Shown piece by piece: positions 1 to 8,759 of a stretch of 64,000 nucleotides of DNA. The stretch lies in contig CANLMN010000019.1 in the NCBI GenBank assembly GCA_947492105.1, forward strand, positions 32,624 through 96,623, read 5' to 3'. Each line of letters begins with the position of its first letter. Positions within the stretch are counted from its first letter, which is position 1. This stretch comes from an uncultured Aquimarina sp. Lineage in GTDB: Bacteria; Bacteroidota; Bacteroidia; Flavobacteriales; Flavobacteriaceae. The notes under the pieces were generated by a model that saw nothing but the letters and a program-made list of their open reading frames with translations, was not told the origin of the DNA and made no database searches. Position numbers and translations under genes: made by a program.

Positions 1-287
1 TTTTAAATGGCAATACGTATGTAGATGAGTATAAAGAGGATTGTAATAAGCTTTATTTTACTTTTCTTAAAGAATCGCCAAGCCAACAATTAATTGATAA
101 AATTTTGGCAATGGATTTTAGTCCAGAAACATTTTATATAATCAATGATGTCGTGTATATATATTGCTCCAAAGGATATGGAAGGACAAAACTAAATAAT
201 CATTTTTTTGAAAAAAAACTTCTCGTTTCTGCTACTACACGAAATTACAAAACTATACACAAGTTGTGGGAGTTAGCTTTGGTGTAA
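1..287 (+). CDS. DUF1697 family protein, C-terminal fragment
   Basis: The reading frame is open from the window edge (codons in phase with position 3) and ends with TAA at 287, so only about the last 94 residues are present. The end of the protein carries GYGRTKLNNHFFEKKL followed by ATTRNYKTIHKL, which matches the characteristic C-terminus of DUF1697 proteins (in that family GYGRSKL...FFEKKLG...ATTRNW). The biochemical role of the family is not known. The start codon lies outside the window, and the ATG at 105 is internal to the domain rather than a true start. Confidence 0.8.
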   Translation, partial: LNGNTYVDEYKEDCNKLYFTFLKESPSQQLIDKILAMDFSPETFYIINDVVYIYCSKGYGRTKLNNHFFEKKLLVSATTRNYKTIHKLWELALV

Positions 288-342
288 TATTAATTGTAAA
301 GAGATAGAGTAGTTTTTTTTATTCAAAAACAAGTATAAAACG

Positions 343-897
343 TTATCGTAAAAAGCCCTTCCAAGAGATTTCAATAGCTTGGGAGATGTGCTTGTCAAGT
401 AAGGTTACTGCTTCATTTTCATGAATTTTGACAAGGGATACCACGTTTCCGAAGAATAGTTCTTCCATTAACAATGTGTTATAGGGTTTGAATATTTTTT
501 GCGACACACCTTCTCGAAAATACGCCTCTATTTCTTTGTAGTATTGTCTGGATCGATCTTTTAGTTCCTGCGGTATCTCAGTAGAACGAGCAATTTGTTC
601 TGAAAAAATAAAAGCTAATGGGTTACTGGTGAAATAGTGAAACAAATTTTCCCACATGGTGTAAAACTGTTTTTTGATATCACCTTCTTCTACATTACGC
701 ATCACAACGGTACCAAAATCTTGAGTCAGCATGAGGTATAACTCTGTGATAATTTCGTCTTTGTTTTTAAAGTGGTGATATACAGTTCCGTTTGCTACTC
801 CAGATTCTTTGATGATTTGCGATAAAGATGTTGCCCCAATTCCTTGGTCAGTTATAAGTTCAAGTGTTGTCTGTAAGACAATAGATTTTTTATTCAT
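343..897 (-). CDS. TetR/AcrR family transcriptional regulator
   Basis: This 184-residue protein has the TetR layout. An N-terminal helix-turn-helix occupies about residues 3-50, with the family signature GATSLSQIIKESGVANGTVY followed by HHFKNKDEI. A helical ligand-binding and dimerisation domain without clear sequence conservation follows. Such proteins are dimeric repressors released from DNA by a small ligand, which is not predictable here. It lies 18 bp downstream of tspO on the same strand, so the two are probably co-transcribed and it may regulate the pair. A palindromic candidate operator sits in front of tspO (1394-1413). The family assignment is firm; the target is inferred. Confidence 0.9.
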   Translation of the reverse strand: MNKKSIVLQTTLELITDQGIGATSLSQIIKESGVANGTVYHHFKNKDEIITELYLMLTQDFGTVVMRNVEEGDIKKQFYTMWENLFHYFTSNPLAFIFSEQIARSTEIPQELKDRSRQYYKEIEAYFREGVSQKIFKPYNTLLMEELFFGNVVSLVKIHENEAVTLLDKHISQAIEISWKGFLR

Positions 898-915
898 AAT
901 CCTAATTACATATTC

Positions 916-1389
916 CTAGTTAAGTCGCCATATTTCAAAATTCAAAATTGTAGCAAAAGCAACCCAAATTCCATACGGAATAAGTAAATAGGCTGCTGGG
1001 GCATGAACAATTTTGAACCATTTGATCGTGAATAGCAATAGGATAAATAAGGCTAAAATATCCAGCAACGCGATCAAAGGGTTTTGAAGCCCGAAGAAAA
1101 AAACGGACCATGCTGCATTGAGCAATAACTGAAAGCCAAAATGATATAATGCAGTTTTTACCCACTTGTGGTGAAAGCCGCGACTCCATATCATTCCGGC
1201 CGCAATGCCGATAAAAATGTACAACATAGTCCACACTGGTGCAAAAACCCATTTGGGAGGATTGAACCAAGGTTTCTCTAGTTGAACATACCATGTGTCG
1301 ATGGAAGTTTGCGTGGCGATACTGCCAATAAAACCTACCAAAAGACAAATCAAAACAGCAATTGCAATGCGGATTGGTTTTTTCTTCAT
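916..1389 (-). CDS. tspO: TspO/MBR family membrane protein
   Basis: This 157-residue protein has five predicted membrane helices and the TspO/peripheral benzodiazepine receptor signatures: WYVQLEKPWFNPPKWVFAPV early in the chain, then WTMLYIFIGIAAGMIW, and many aromatic residues in later helices (LLNAAWSVFFFGLQNP, YGIWVAFATILNFEIW). TspO proteins bind tetrapyrroles and sterol-like ligands and in bacteria act in porphyrin and stress signalling in the outer or cytoplasmic membrane. It is the first gene of a two-gene minus-strand unit with the TetR regulator at 343-897. A reading frame in another phase across the same interval (935-1348) is a shadow. Confidence 0.9.
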   Translation of the reverse strand: MKKKPIRIAIAVLICLLVGFIGSIATQTSIDTWYVQLEKPWFNPPKWVFAPVWTMLYIFIGIAAGMIWSRGFHHKWVKTALYHFGFQLLLNAAWSVFFFGLQNPLIALLDILALFILLLFTIKWFKIVHAPAAYLLIPYGIWVAFATILNFEIWRLN

Positions 1390-1393
1390 TGAG

Positions 1394-1413
1394 ACTAATT
1401 AGTTAACTACTAA
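1394..1413 (-). promoter_or_regulatory. Candidate TetR-type operator upstream of tspO
   Basis: Two overlapping perfect 10-bp palindromes, ACTAATTAGT at 1394-1403 and TAGTTAACTA at 1400-1409, lie just in front of the tspO start. They sit within an inverted repeat TTAGT-N5-ACTAA at 1399-1413. This is the size and place expected for a TetR-family operator, and a tetR gene follows in the same unit. AT-rich DNA produces palindromes by chance, so this remains a candidate. Confidence 0.35.
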
Positions 1414-1622
1414 AATAAGAATTTATTTTACGACTTGTAATATTATCCCTACTGGATTTTGGATTTGGATCCAAGATATTCAAATTGAAACAAAATATAG
1501 TATGTTTTGAACCTTTTTATGTGTTTTTAATTATTTGTTTGTCTGTGTTTTATGTTGTTTTTGTAAGGATGGGTTCAAATTTCATATCGTTTTTAAATTA
1601 TATGAAATATATTTACAAAAAA

Positions 1623-2720
1623 ATGCTTGTTGATATGAGAATTCACCCTGTTGAAGCTTCAGAAATTTTTAATGCCCTACCCGATATTGGACAGGTTACT
1701 GTAGCAAGTCCAAGTAATATTGCATTAGTTAAATATTGGGGTAAGCGTCCGATACAGTTACCAGAAAATCCCTCTGTTAGTTTTACACTGGATGCTTGCC
1801 GTACCGTAACCACTTTATCGTACAAAAAGATCGCTACGCCTTCTGATCAAATTGATTTTGAGGTGTTGTTTGATGGGGTTTCAAAAGCGGCTTTTAAACC
1901 AAAAATCGCTAAGTTTTTGGAGCGGATCAAAGAGTATGTGCCTTGGATTACCGCTTTTAGATTTACAATCGATACCCGTAATACTTTTCCGCATAGTAGT
2001 GGTATTGCTTCTTCTGCAAGTGGGATGAGTGCCTTGGCGTTATGTTTGATGCAACTCGAACGTTCTGTACTTGGTAAAATGAATGAAGTAGCGTTCCAGC
2101 AAAAGGTGTCGTATCTGGCGCGGTTGGGGTCGGGGAGTGCTTGTCGTAGTACTTTGGGGCCAATGATGGTTTGGGGACGGCATGATCAATTAGAAGGAAG
2201 TACGGATCAATTTGCAGTTAAGTACCCTTTGACTATACATGAGGTGTTCAAATCATATCATGATACTATTTTGTTGATAGATAAAGGTGAGAAACAGGTG
2301 AGTAGTACAGTAGGACATGATTTGATGCACGGACACCCTTTTGCTTCACAACGATTCGAGCAAGCTCATGCTAATATGAATCGCTTGATTACAATATTTG
2401 CAGAAGGGGATTTGGATGGTTTTATAGAAGTGGTAGAAAGTGAAGCTTTGACATTACATGCTATGATGATGACTTCTTTGCCGTATTTTATATTAATGAA
2501 ACCTCATACGCTTACGGTGATCAACAAGGTTTGGAGTTATAGAAAAACCACTGGAGCAAAACTTTGTTTTACACTGGATGCAGGAGCAAATGTTCATTTG
2601 TTATATCCTGAAAATGAGCGTGAAGAGATTATGAAATTTATACAATCAGAGTTGACTCAATATTGCCAGAACGGACACTATATTTGTGACAAAGTTGGTT
2701 TAGGAGCCAAAATTGTGTAA
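1623..2720 (+). CDS. mvaD: Diphosphomevalonate decarboxylase
   Basis: Catalyses ATP-dependent decarboxylation of mevalonate 5-diphosphate to isopentenyl diphosphate, the last step of the mevalonate pathway, in the cytoplasm. The GHMP-kinase-fold signatures are present: PSNIALVKYWGKR near residue 30, the serine- and glycine-rich ATP loop HSSGIASSASGMSALAL, the decarboxylase motif GSGSACRS, and LDAGANVHLLYP with the conserved aspartate near the end. The frame is open further upstream to 1485, but that extension is hydrophobic and unlike the family. I chose the ATG at 1623, which leaves 365 residues; the ATG at 1635 is an alternative. Mevalonate kinase and a UbiA prenyltransferase follow on the same strand. 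Confidence 0.92.
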   Translation: MLVDMRIHPVEASEIFNALPDIGQVTVASPSNIALVKYWGKRPIQLPENPSVSFTLDACRTVTTLSYKKIATPSDQIDFEVLFDGVSKAAFKPKIAKFLERIKEYVPWITAFRFTIDTRNTFPHSSGIASSASGMSALALCLMQLERSVLGKMNEVAFQQKVSYLARLGSGSACRSTLGPMMVWGRHDQLEGSTDQFAVKYPLTIHEVFKSYHDTILLIDKGEKQVSSTVGHDLMHGHPFASQRFEQAHANMNRLITIFAEGDLDGFIEVVESEALTLHAMMMTSLPYFILMKPHTLTVINKVWSYRKTTGAKLCFTLDAGANVHLLYPENEREEIMKFIQSELTQYCQNGHYICDKVGLGAKIV

Positions 2721-2852
2721 TTTTGCAGTATAACCTTTGAACAAAGCTCTTTAATAAATTGATAACTATGGATTGTGTATAGTTGATTTCTATAAATTTT
2801 AGGATATACTATATAGATGCTATGATAGTTTTTTTTAAAGCAAAAATGGAAT

Positions 2853-3806
2853 ATGATGAAAGGACCCCTGTTTTACTCAAAAATATTGCTTTTCGGAGAA
2901 TATGGAATTATTAAAGATTCCAAAGGACTCTCTATCCCTTATAATTTTTACAAAGGAGCTTTAAAGTTGTTAGACAAGACAAATTTGTCAGATCAAGAAG
3001 TAAAAGTTGCAATGCTGTCAAATGAAAGTTTGAAAAATTATGCAACGTATCTTCAGGAAATAGAAGCTCAAGATGTCGTACGTTTTGATATCAAAAAACT
3101 ACAAAACGATATTGCTTCGGGGATGTATTTTGATAGTAGTATTCCGCAAGGATATGGAGTAGGGAGTAGCGGAGCACTGGTGGCAGCTATTTATGACAAA
3201 TATGCTTTTGATAAAATTACCGTGCTAGAAAATCTAACTAGAGAAAAACTATTACAACTCAAAACCGTTTTTGGACTAATGGAATCTTTTTTTCATGGGA
3301 ATAGTTCTGGATTGGATCCATTGAATAGCTATTTGAGTCTACCTATATTAATTAATTCCAAGGAAAATATAGAGCCAGCAGGAATCCCATCGCAAAGCAC
3401 CAATGGTAAGGGAGCTGTATTCCTTTTGGATAGTGGTATTGTCGGAGAAACAGCTCCAATGGTACAGCTGTTTATGGAAAACATGAAGCAGGAAGGGTTT
3501 CGTAATATGCTCAAAGAACAGTTTGTGAAACATACAGATGCTTGTGTAGATGATTTTCTCCAAGGGGATGTCAAATCCTTGTTCAAAAATATAAAATCCT
3601 TGTCAGGAGTGGTCTTAGATAATTTTAAGCCTATGATTCCAAAACAGTTTCATAAGCTATGGAAAAAAGGTATTGAGACAAATGCATATTATCTCAAATT
3701 ATGCGGCTCTGGAGGCGGTGGTTATATTCTAGGTTTTACAGAAGACTTGGCATTGGCGCAAAATTCGCTGAAAGATTATAAACTAGAGGTAGTTTATAAC
3801 TTCTAG
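2853..3806 (+). CDS. mvk: Mevalonate kinase (GHMP kinase)
   Basis: This 317-residue GHMP-superfamily kinase is predicted to phosphorylate mevalonate to 5-phosphomevalonate with ATP. Motif 1 is FYSKILLFGEYGII near the N-terminus. Motif 2, the phosphate-binding loop, is IPQGYGVGSSGALVAAIYD near residue 95. Motif 3 is KLCGSGGGGYILGF near the C-terminus. HGNSSGLDPLNSY carries the catalytic aspartate region. Two adjacent ATG codons (2853 and 2856) could serve as the start. It lies 132 bp after mvaD and 16 bp before the UbiA gene, so it belongs to an isoprenoid cluster. No phosphomevalonate kinase gene is in this window. Mevalonate is the best substrate call given the neighbours. Confidence 0.87.
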   Translation: MMKGPLFYSKILLFGEYGIIKDSKGLSIPYNFYKGALKLLDKTNLSDQEVKVAMLSNESLKNYATYLQEIEAQDVVRFDIKKLQNDIASGMYFDSSIPQGYGVGSSGALVAAIYDKYAFDKITVLENLTREKLLQLKTVFGLMESFFHGNSSGLDPLNSYLSLPILINSKENIEPAGIPSQSTNGKGAVFLLDSGIVGETAPMVQLFMENMKQEGFRNMLKEQFVKHTDACVDDFLQGDVKSLFKNIKSLSGVVLDNFKPMIPKQFHKLWKKGIETNAYYLKLCGSGGGGYILGFTEDLALAQNSLKDYKLEVVYNF

Positions 3807-3822
3807 TCAAGGCATACTCATT

Positions 3823-4728
3823 ATGCTTAGTAGAAAAAACAGACTATGGATTCTTAAGTTATTTAGTTTGTTTTCGGTGGTACGGGGGTATAATATTGTG
3901 GTCATTATTTTGGCACAATACCTAAGCTCGATTTTTATTCTAGCACCCGACAGAACGCTCAGAGAAGTTGTTTTTGACCTTAATCTTCTTGTGTTAGTAC
4001 TTGCTTCTGCTGGAGTGATAGCGGCAGGATATATTATTAATAGTTTTTATGATGGAGAAAAAGATCTGATCAACAGACCACAAAAAACCTTGTTGGATCG
4101 TTTGGTAAGTCAGCGTACTAAGTTAACGAGCTACTTTTTGTTGAATTTTCTCTCAGCCGTATTGGCAAGTTATGTGTCATTTATTACTGTGATATTTTTT
4201 TCGAGCTATATTTTTGGAATCTGGTTTTATTCACACAAGCTCAAAAAAATGCCTATTATTGGTAATGTGATAGCTTCTTTATTAGCGATTACCCCTTTTT
4301 TTGCAGTATTTGTCTATTATAAGAATTTTGATTCTGTCATCTTTGTTCATGCCACATTTTTATTTTTGATGATAGCAATGAGAGAATTGGTTAAGGATTT
4401 GGAAAATCTAAAAGGTGATCTCGCTCAGGGTTATCGAACAATCCCTATTGTTTATGGAACGCTGATGTCAAAAAGATTGTTAACCATATTTGCAGTAGTT
4501 TCTATGATACCTGCCTATTTGTTGTTAGTACAATTTAGTATCGGATATATGTGCTTCTTTTTTTATGGAGTAACAGCATTGCTGCTATTGTTTGTTTTCT
4601 TGTTGTGGCGATCTACGAAACGATCTCATTATTTGATACTGCATAATATTCTAAAATTTATTATCGTTTCGGGAGTTTTTGGAATTTTACTGATTGATGT
4701 ACAAGTGGTGTTGAGTCGCTTATTGTAG
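3823..4728 (+). CDS. UbiA family prenyltransferase (geranylgeranylglycerol-phosphate geranylgeranyltransferase-like)
   Basis: This 301-residue polytopic membrane protein has about 8-9 hydrophobic helices and both aspartate-rich regions of the UbiA superfamily. The first is NSFYDGEKDLINRP near residue 77 (family NDxxDxxxD, here with Ser for the first Asp). The second is DLENLKGDLAQGYRTIPI near residue 195. UbiA enzymes transfer a prenyl chain from its diphosphate to an acceptor. Flavobacterial relatives beside mevalonate genes are usually annotated as geranylgeranylglycerol-phosphate geranylgeranyltransferase, but the acceptor cannot be read from sequence. The gene starts 16 bp after mvk and is probably co-transcribed with it, linking precursor supply to prenyl transfer. 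Confidence 0.85.
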   Translation: MLSRKNRLWILKLFSLFSVVRGYNIVVIILAQYLSSIFILAPDRTLREVVFDLNLLVLVLASAGVIAAGYIINSFYDGEKDLINRPQKTLLDRLVSQRTKLTSYFLLNFLSAVLASYVSFITVIFFSSYIFGIWFYSHKLKKMPIIGNVIASLLAITPFFAVFVYYKNFDSVIFVHATFLFLMIAMRELVKDLENLKGDLAQGYRTIPIVYGTLMSKRLLTIFAVVSMIPAYLLLVQFSIGYMCFFFYGVTALLLLFVFLLWRSTKRSHYLILHNILKFIIVSGVFGILLIDVQVVLSRLL

Positions 4729-5043
4729 GGTCTTTTTTGAGCATTAATATTCATTTAGAAGTATATAAATTTCTTCATTTCTTTTCGAGAAACCTGTTTG
4801 GCTTTTTGTGATATCTAATTGTGATCTAAGCGGATAGCTTTTTTTGAATACAAGTAGCGTAAAAAAAGGCGTTGGTTGTTCCTATTTGAGAAGGATATTA
4901 ATTATGATCCAGAAAGCGGTTTTATTGGACTCGTTGGAGGGTTTAACAGTCGTAAATGTTCGTTAATTTTTCGATATTGATCTTCTACTATCGGTATATA
5001 AATGGTATTTTTAAGAAAGAGTATGTAACGTATAGGTTGAAAA
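4729..5043. other. Intergenic region without recognised gene
   Basis: 315 bp between the UbiA gene and the nitrilase gene. It is AT-rich with stop codons in all frames, no tRNA-like sequence and no strong terminator hairpin. It may hold the nitrilase promoter, but no clear TAnnTTTG element was found. Confidence 0.6.
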
Positions 5044-6024
5044 ATGGGAAATACACAATTAAAAGTAGCACTTGCGCAAATAGCTCCAGTATGGTTGAAT
5101 AAAGAAGGGACTTTGCAAAAAATAACAGCGCGTATTGAAGAAGCTGCTGCTGCAAAATGCGAATTAATAGTTTTTGGAGAAGGAGTATTGCCAGGGTATC
5201 CTTTCTGGATGGCGCTTACAGATAGCGGTCAATTTGATAGTGCTATACAAAAGGAATTACATGCGCATTATGCCGCTAATGCTGTGGTGATAGAAGCAGG
5301 AGACTTGGACGGAATTTGTGCATTGGCAAAAAAATATACAATAGCAATCTATTTAGGGGTTATTGAGCGACCATCCGATAGAGGAGGGCATAGCTTGTAT
5401 GCCTCATTGGTGTATATAGATACTGATGGAGTGATACAGTCTGTACATCGCAAGTTGCAACCTACCTATGATGAGCGTTTGACATGGGCTCCCGGTGATG
5501 GGCATGGATTGCAAACTCATCCGCTCAAAGCTTTTACATTAGGAGGACTTAATTGTTGGGAAAATTGGATGCCGTTGCCAAGAGCTGCGCTCTATGGGCA
5601 AGGAGAGAATGTCCATATAGCAGTGTGGCCAGGGAGTGATCATAATACCAAAGATATTACTCGATTTATTGCCAGAGAATCCCGTTCGTATGTGATTTCT
5701 GTATCAAGCTTAATGCGCAAAGAAGATTTTCCAGAGGTAACACCACATTTGGATGTTATTCTCAAAAAAGCACCAGATATATTAGCAAATGGAGGTTCAT
5801 GTGTAGCCGGACCAGATGGGGAGTGGCTGCTACCTCCTGTAATACATACAGAAGGATTGCTTATCGAGACGCTTGATTTTAATCGTATTTTTCAAGAACG
5901 TCAGAATTTTGATCCTGTAGGGCATTATTCGAGACCCGATGTAACACAATTGCAGGTGAATAGAGAGCGACAAAGTACTGTGCGTTTTCATGATGAACAA
6001 GGTATGAACTTAAATAAAAAGTGA
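5044..6024 (+). CDS. Nitrilase-type carbon-nitrogen hydrolase
   Basis: A 326-residue member of the nitrilase superfamily. The catalytic triad is visible: Glu46 in GEGVLPGYP, Lys137 in HRKLQPTYDERLTW, and Cys171 in GGLNCWENWMPLPRAALY. The GYP after the Glu and the CWEN-MPL-R context around the Cys are those of branch 1 (true nitrilases, RCN to carboxylate plus ammonia) rather than amidases or beta-ureidopropionases. The substrate is unknown. The protein is cytoplasmic, with no signal peptide. Its stop codon overlaps the ATG of the following DUF885 gene (TGATG), so the two are translationally coupled. Confidence 0.9.
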   Translation: MGNTQLKVALAQIAPVWLNKEGTLQKITARIEEAAAAKCELIVFGEGVLPGYPFWMALTDSGQFDSAIQKELHAHYAANAVVIEAGDLDGICALAKKYTIAIYLGVIERPSDRGGHSLYASLVYIDTDGVIQSVHRKLQPTYDERLTWAPGDGHGLQTHPLKAFTLGGLNCWENWMPLPRAALYGQGENVHIAVWPGSDHNTKDITRFIARESRSYVISVSSLMRKEDFPEVTPHLDVILKKAPDILANGGSCVAGPDGEWLLPPVIHTEGLLIETLDFNRIFQERQNFDPVGHYSRPDVTQLQVNRERQSTVRFHDEQGMNLNKK

Positions 6025-7820
6025 TGAGACAATATTTCCTAGTAGCAGTAGGTATTTTAATTTTTTTTTATGCGTGCAAAGAAGCACCAAAAACCATAGA
6101 AAAGAAGGAGATTGTTATGCCTACAAGTAGTGCTACTTTCGATGGCTTATTAGAAGCGTATTATGAAAAAACACTACAACTCTATCCCCTTAATGCTACC
6201 TCAGAAGGAGATACTCGTTATAATGATCGCTTGCCAAATGATTTAACGGTAGGTTTTAGAGAAGAAGAAAAAAGATTCTATACGACTTATAAAATCAAGG
6301 CAGAGCAATATGGTGATTCACTTCTGTCTACATCACAAAAAATGAGTAGAGAGGTGTTATTGTGGAATTGTAATATTAATTTGGAGCGCCTAACTTTTCG
6401 AGAAGATCTGTTGCCTATTAATCAAATGTGGACCAAGCAGTTGTATATTGGGCAATTGGCAGGGGGGACTAGCGCCCAACCTTTTGAGACTGTTATAGAT
6501 TATCAAAACTGGCTCACTCGTCTAGAGTCGTATGTTCAATGGATGGATACGGTTGTCGTAAGAATGAAAGAAGGCATTGAAAAAGAGCATGTGTTGCCCA
6601 AATCGCTGATAAAAAAAGTAGTACCTCAGTTAAAAGCTTTGACCAATACCGATATAGAAAAACACTTGTTTTACAGTCCGATCAAGAATCTTCCTGAAGA
6701 TTTTGCGGCAGAAGACAAAGCGTTGTTACGTGGAGCATACAAAACAATGATACAGCAAAAAATTATTCCAGCCTATCAAAGGCTGCATGATTTTATGAAT
6801 ACAGAATACATGGCGGCAGGTAGAGCCTCTAGCGGTATACAAGCGTTGTCAGAAGGTGTGTCATATTATGAGTATTCGATCAAATTGTATACAACAACAA
6901 CCATGACTGCCGAGGCCATTCATCAAATGGGGCTCGATGAGGTGGCTCGTATCTCAAAGGAGATGGAGACGATCAAAAAACAGGTAGGGTATGAGGGAAG
7001 TCTCAAAGATTTTTTTGATCATGTGAGAAACAAAAAAGAATTGATGCCATTCAAAGAGCCAACGGAAGTGGTAGCTAATTTTAATGCAGTTTATGAAAAA
7101 ATGAAACCTCAAATCGAGAAATTGTTTGATAAAAAACCGAAAACTCCTTTTGAGGTTCGGCGTACGGAGGCTTTTAGAGAGGCTTCTGCTAGTGCCGAGT
7201 ATAACCCCGGATCTATAGATGGAACCAGACCAGGGATATTTTATGTACCGATTCCTGATGTGACCAAGTATAATATGTATGCAGACGAAGACTTATTTTT
7301 GCATGAGGCTATTCCTGGGCATCATTATCAAATATCATTGACCCAAGAAAATGAAGAGTTACCAAAGTTCAGAAAGACATTATGGTATAGTGCTTATGGC
7401 GAAGGGTGGGCTTTGTACTCAGAATCTTTGGGAAAAGAGTTAGGTCTGTATCAAGATCCGTATCAGTACTTTGGTATGCTAGGAGCTGAGATGCATCGAG
7501 CTATTCGATTAGTAGTGGATACAGGGCTACATGCCAAAGGGTGGTCAAGAGAAAAAGCGATACAATATTCTTTGGATAACGAGGCCGAACCAGAGGCAAG
7601 TATCATTTCAGAAATAGAACGTTACATGGCAAATCCAGGACAAGCACTTTCGTACAAAATTGGGCAATTAAAAATCAGAGAACTCCGAGCAAAAGCTGAA
7701 AAAAAATTAGGAGAAAAGTTCGATATTAGAGTATTTCATAATCAAGTACTAGAGACTGGGTGTGTGCCTTTGGCATTGTTGGAGCAGAAGATTGATAACT
7801 GGATTGCTCACTTGAAGTAA
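6024..7820 (+). CDS. DUF885 family peptidase-like lipoprotein
   Basis: A protein of about 598 residues. It starts with a lipoprotein signal peptide, a hydrophobic stretch ending IFFYACK, so lipidation is predicted at Cys19. The body is DUF885: the zinc-peptidase motif HEAIPGHHYQ lies near residue 430, followed by EGWALYSESLGKELGLY and the C-terminal VLETGCVPLALLEQKI. Family members are predicted HExxH-type metallopeptidases of the envelope; substrates are unknown. I prefer the ATG at 6024 to the GTG at 6021 because it gives TGATG coupling with the nitrilase gene. The overlap suggests the two proteins are made together, although one is cytoplasmic and the other exported. Confidence 0.9.
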   Translation: MRQYFLVAVGILIFFYACKEAPKTIEKKEIVMPTSSATFDGLLEAYYEKTLQLYPLNATSEGDTRYNDRLPNDLTVGFREEEKRFYTTYKIKAEQYGDSLLSTSQKMSREVLLWNCNINLERLTFREDLLPINQMWTKQLYIGQLAGGTSAQPFETVIDYQNWLTRLESYVQWMDTVVVRMKEGIEKEHVLPKSLIKKVVPQLKALTNTDIEKHLFYSPIKNLPEDFAAEDKALLRGAYKTMIQQKIIPAYQRLHDFMNTEYMAAGRASSGIQALSEGVSYYEYSIKLYTTTTMTAEAIHQMGLDEVARISKEMETIKKQVGYEGSLKDFFDHVRNKKELMPFKEPTEVVANFNAVYEKMKPQIEKLFDKKPKTPFEVRRTEAFREASASAEYNPGSIDGTRPGIFYVPIPDVTKYNMYADEDLFLHEAIPGHHYQISLTQENEELPKFRKTLWYSAYGEGWALYSESLGKELGLYQDPYQYFGMLGAEMHRAIRLVVDTGLHAKGWSREKAIQYSLDNEAEPEASIISEIERYMANPGQALSYKIGQLKIRELRAKAEKKLGEKFDIRVFHNQVLETGCVPLALLEQKIDNWIAHLK

Positions 7821-7898
7821 TAAGTAATAGCAAAGTCTTAAATAGGTGTATTTTGGAAATACGTCTGCACAAAATAGGTCCACTAAAAACGAAACTCT

Positions 7899-7906
7899 TA
7901 CCTTTG
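7899..7906 (+). promoter_or_regulatory. Bacteroidota -7 promoter element (TACCTTTG) for the pseudouridine synthase
   Basis: TACCTTTG fits the flavobacterial -7 consensus TAnnTTTG and lies 16 bp before the ATG at 7923, giving a very short leader. No clear TTG -33 element is seen at the usual spacing. Confidence 0.5.
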
Positions 7907-7922
7907 CAAAAATTTTAAGATT

Positions 7923-8759
7923 ATGGGTCGCGAAGATCATTCAAAAGGGAAAAAAGCAGGGAGGAAAACTGGAGGAGATAGTAGGAAGCCTTTTTTTAAA
8001 GGAAAAACACCCTATGAGAAAAAGGAGAAGCCCAAAACTTCGACAGGAAATAAAGACGAAATGCGTCTTAATAAATACATAGCCAATTCGGGAATGTGTT
8101 CTAGACGAGAGGCAGATTTGTATATCACTTCAGGGAATGTTTGGGTGAACGGTAAGCCTATTACAGAGATGGGGTATAAAGTCAAGCTAACTGATGAGGT
8201 TCGTTTTGATGGGAGATTAATTAGTCCAGAGAAAAAAGAATATGTACTGCTTAATAAACCCAAAGGTTTCGTTACGACTACTAGTCCTGAGCGTACAAGA
8301 ACTGTTATGGAGTTGGTGTCAAATGCATCAAAATCGAAGTTGGCACCAGTAGGTCGTCTAGATCGTAATACAACAGGTTTGCTATTGTTTACAAATGACG
8401 ATGAGTTGCTCAAAAAATTAACACACCATAAGTCTAGAGTACGCAAAATCTATCATGTCGAATTGGATAAGAATATTCGTTTAGAGGATTTTAAAAAAAT
8501 TGAAGCAGGAATAAAACTGCAAGAAGGATATGTCAATGTAGACGAAATATCGTATATCAAAGATGCTACAAAACGAGAATTAGGAATCCAGTTGCAATCA
8601 AACAAAAATGGTATTCTTCGTAAACTTTTTGAACATCTAGGATATGATGTATTACGTATGGATCGCGTAGTGTTCGGAGGTTTGACCAAAAAAGATCTTC
8701 CAAGAGGACATTGGCGTGTACTCAAAGAACAAGAGGTGATTAACATGAGAATGATGTAG
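7923..8759 (+). CDS. Pseudouridine synthase, RsuA/RluB/RluF family
   Basis: A 278-residue enzyme that isomerises uridine to pseudouridine, most likely in 23S rRNA (RluB-type). A basic low-complexity N-terminal tail (about residues 1-45, rich in Lys, Gly and Arg) precedes an S4 RNA-binding domain (MRLNKYIANSGMCSRREAD). The catalytic domain has the family motif GRLDRNTTGLLLFTND with the catalytic Asp, and ends with LRMDRVVFGGL and LPRGHWRVL. The exact uridine target cannot be assigned from sequence. The start at 7923 follows a TAnnTTTG promoter element. An internal ATG at the S4 domain is also possible, but the basic tail is common in this family in Bacteroidota. Confidence 0.9.
   Translation: MGREDHSKGKKAGRKTGGDSRKPFFKGKTPYEKKEKPKTSTGNKDEMRLNKYIANSGMCSRREADLYITSGNVWVNGKPITEMGYKVKLTDEVRFDGRLISPEKKEYVLLNKPKGFVTTTSPERTRTVMELVSNASKSKLAPVGRLDRNTTGLLLFTNDDELLKKLTHHKSRVRKIYHVELDKNIRLEDFKKIEAGIKLQEGYVNVDEISYIKDATKRELGIQLQSNKNGILRKLFEHLGYDVLRMDRVVFGGLTKKDLPRGHWRVLKEQEVINMRMM

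Noticed and set aside
935-1348. 137-residue minus-strand reading frame inside tspO
   Set aside because: It overlaps tspO in another phase and has no domain; tspO has clear family motifs.
1485-1622. N-terminal extension of mvaD
   Set aside because: The extra 46 residues are hydrophobic and not part of the family; the promoter probably lies in this stretch.
7846-8082. 78-residue plus-strand frame overlapping the pseudouridine synthase start
   Set aside because: Out of phase with the RsuA-family gene, and it spans that gene's promoter.
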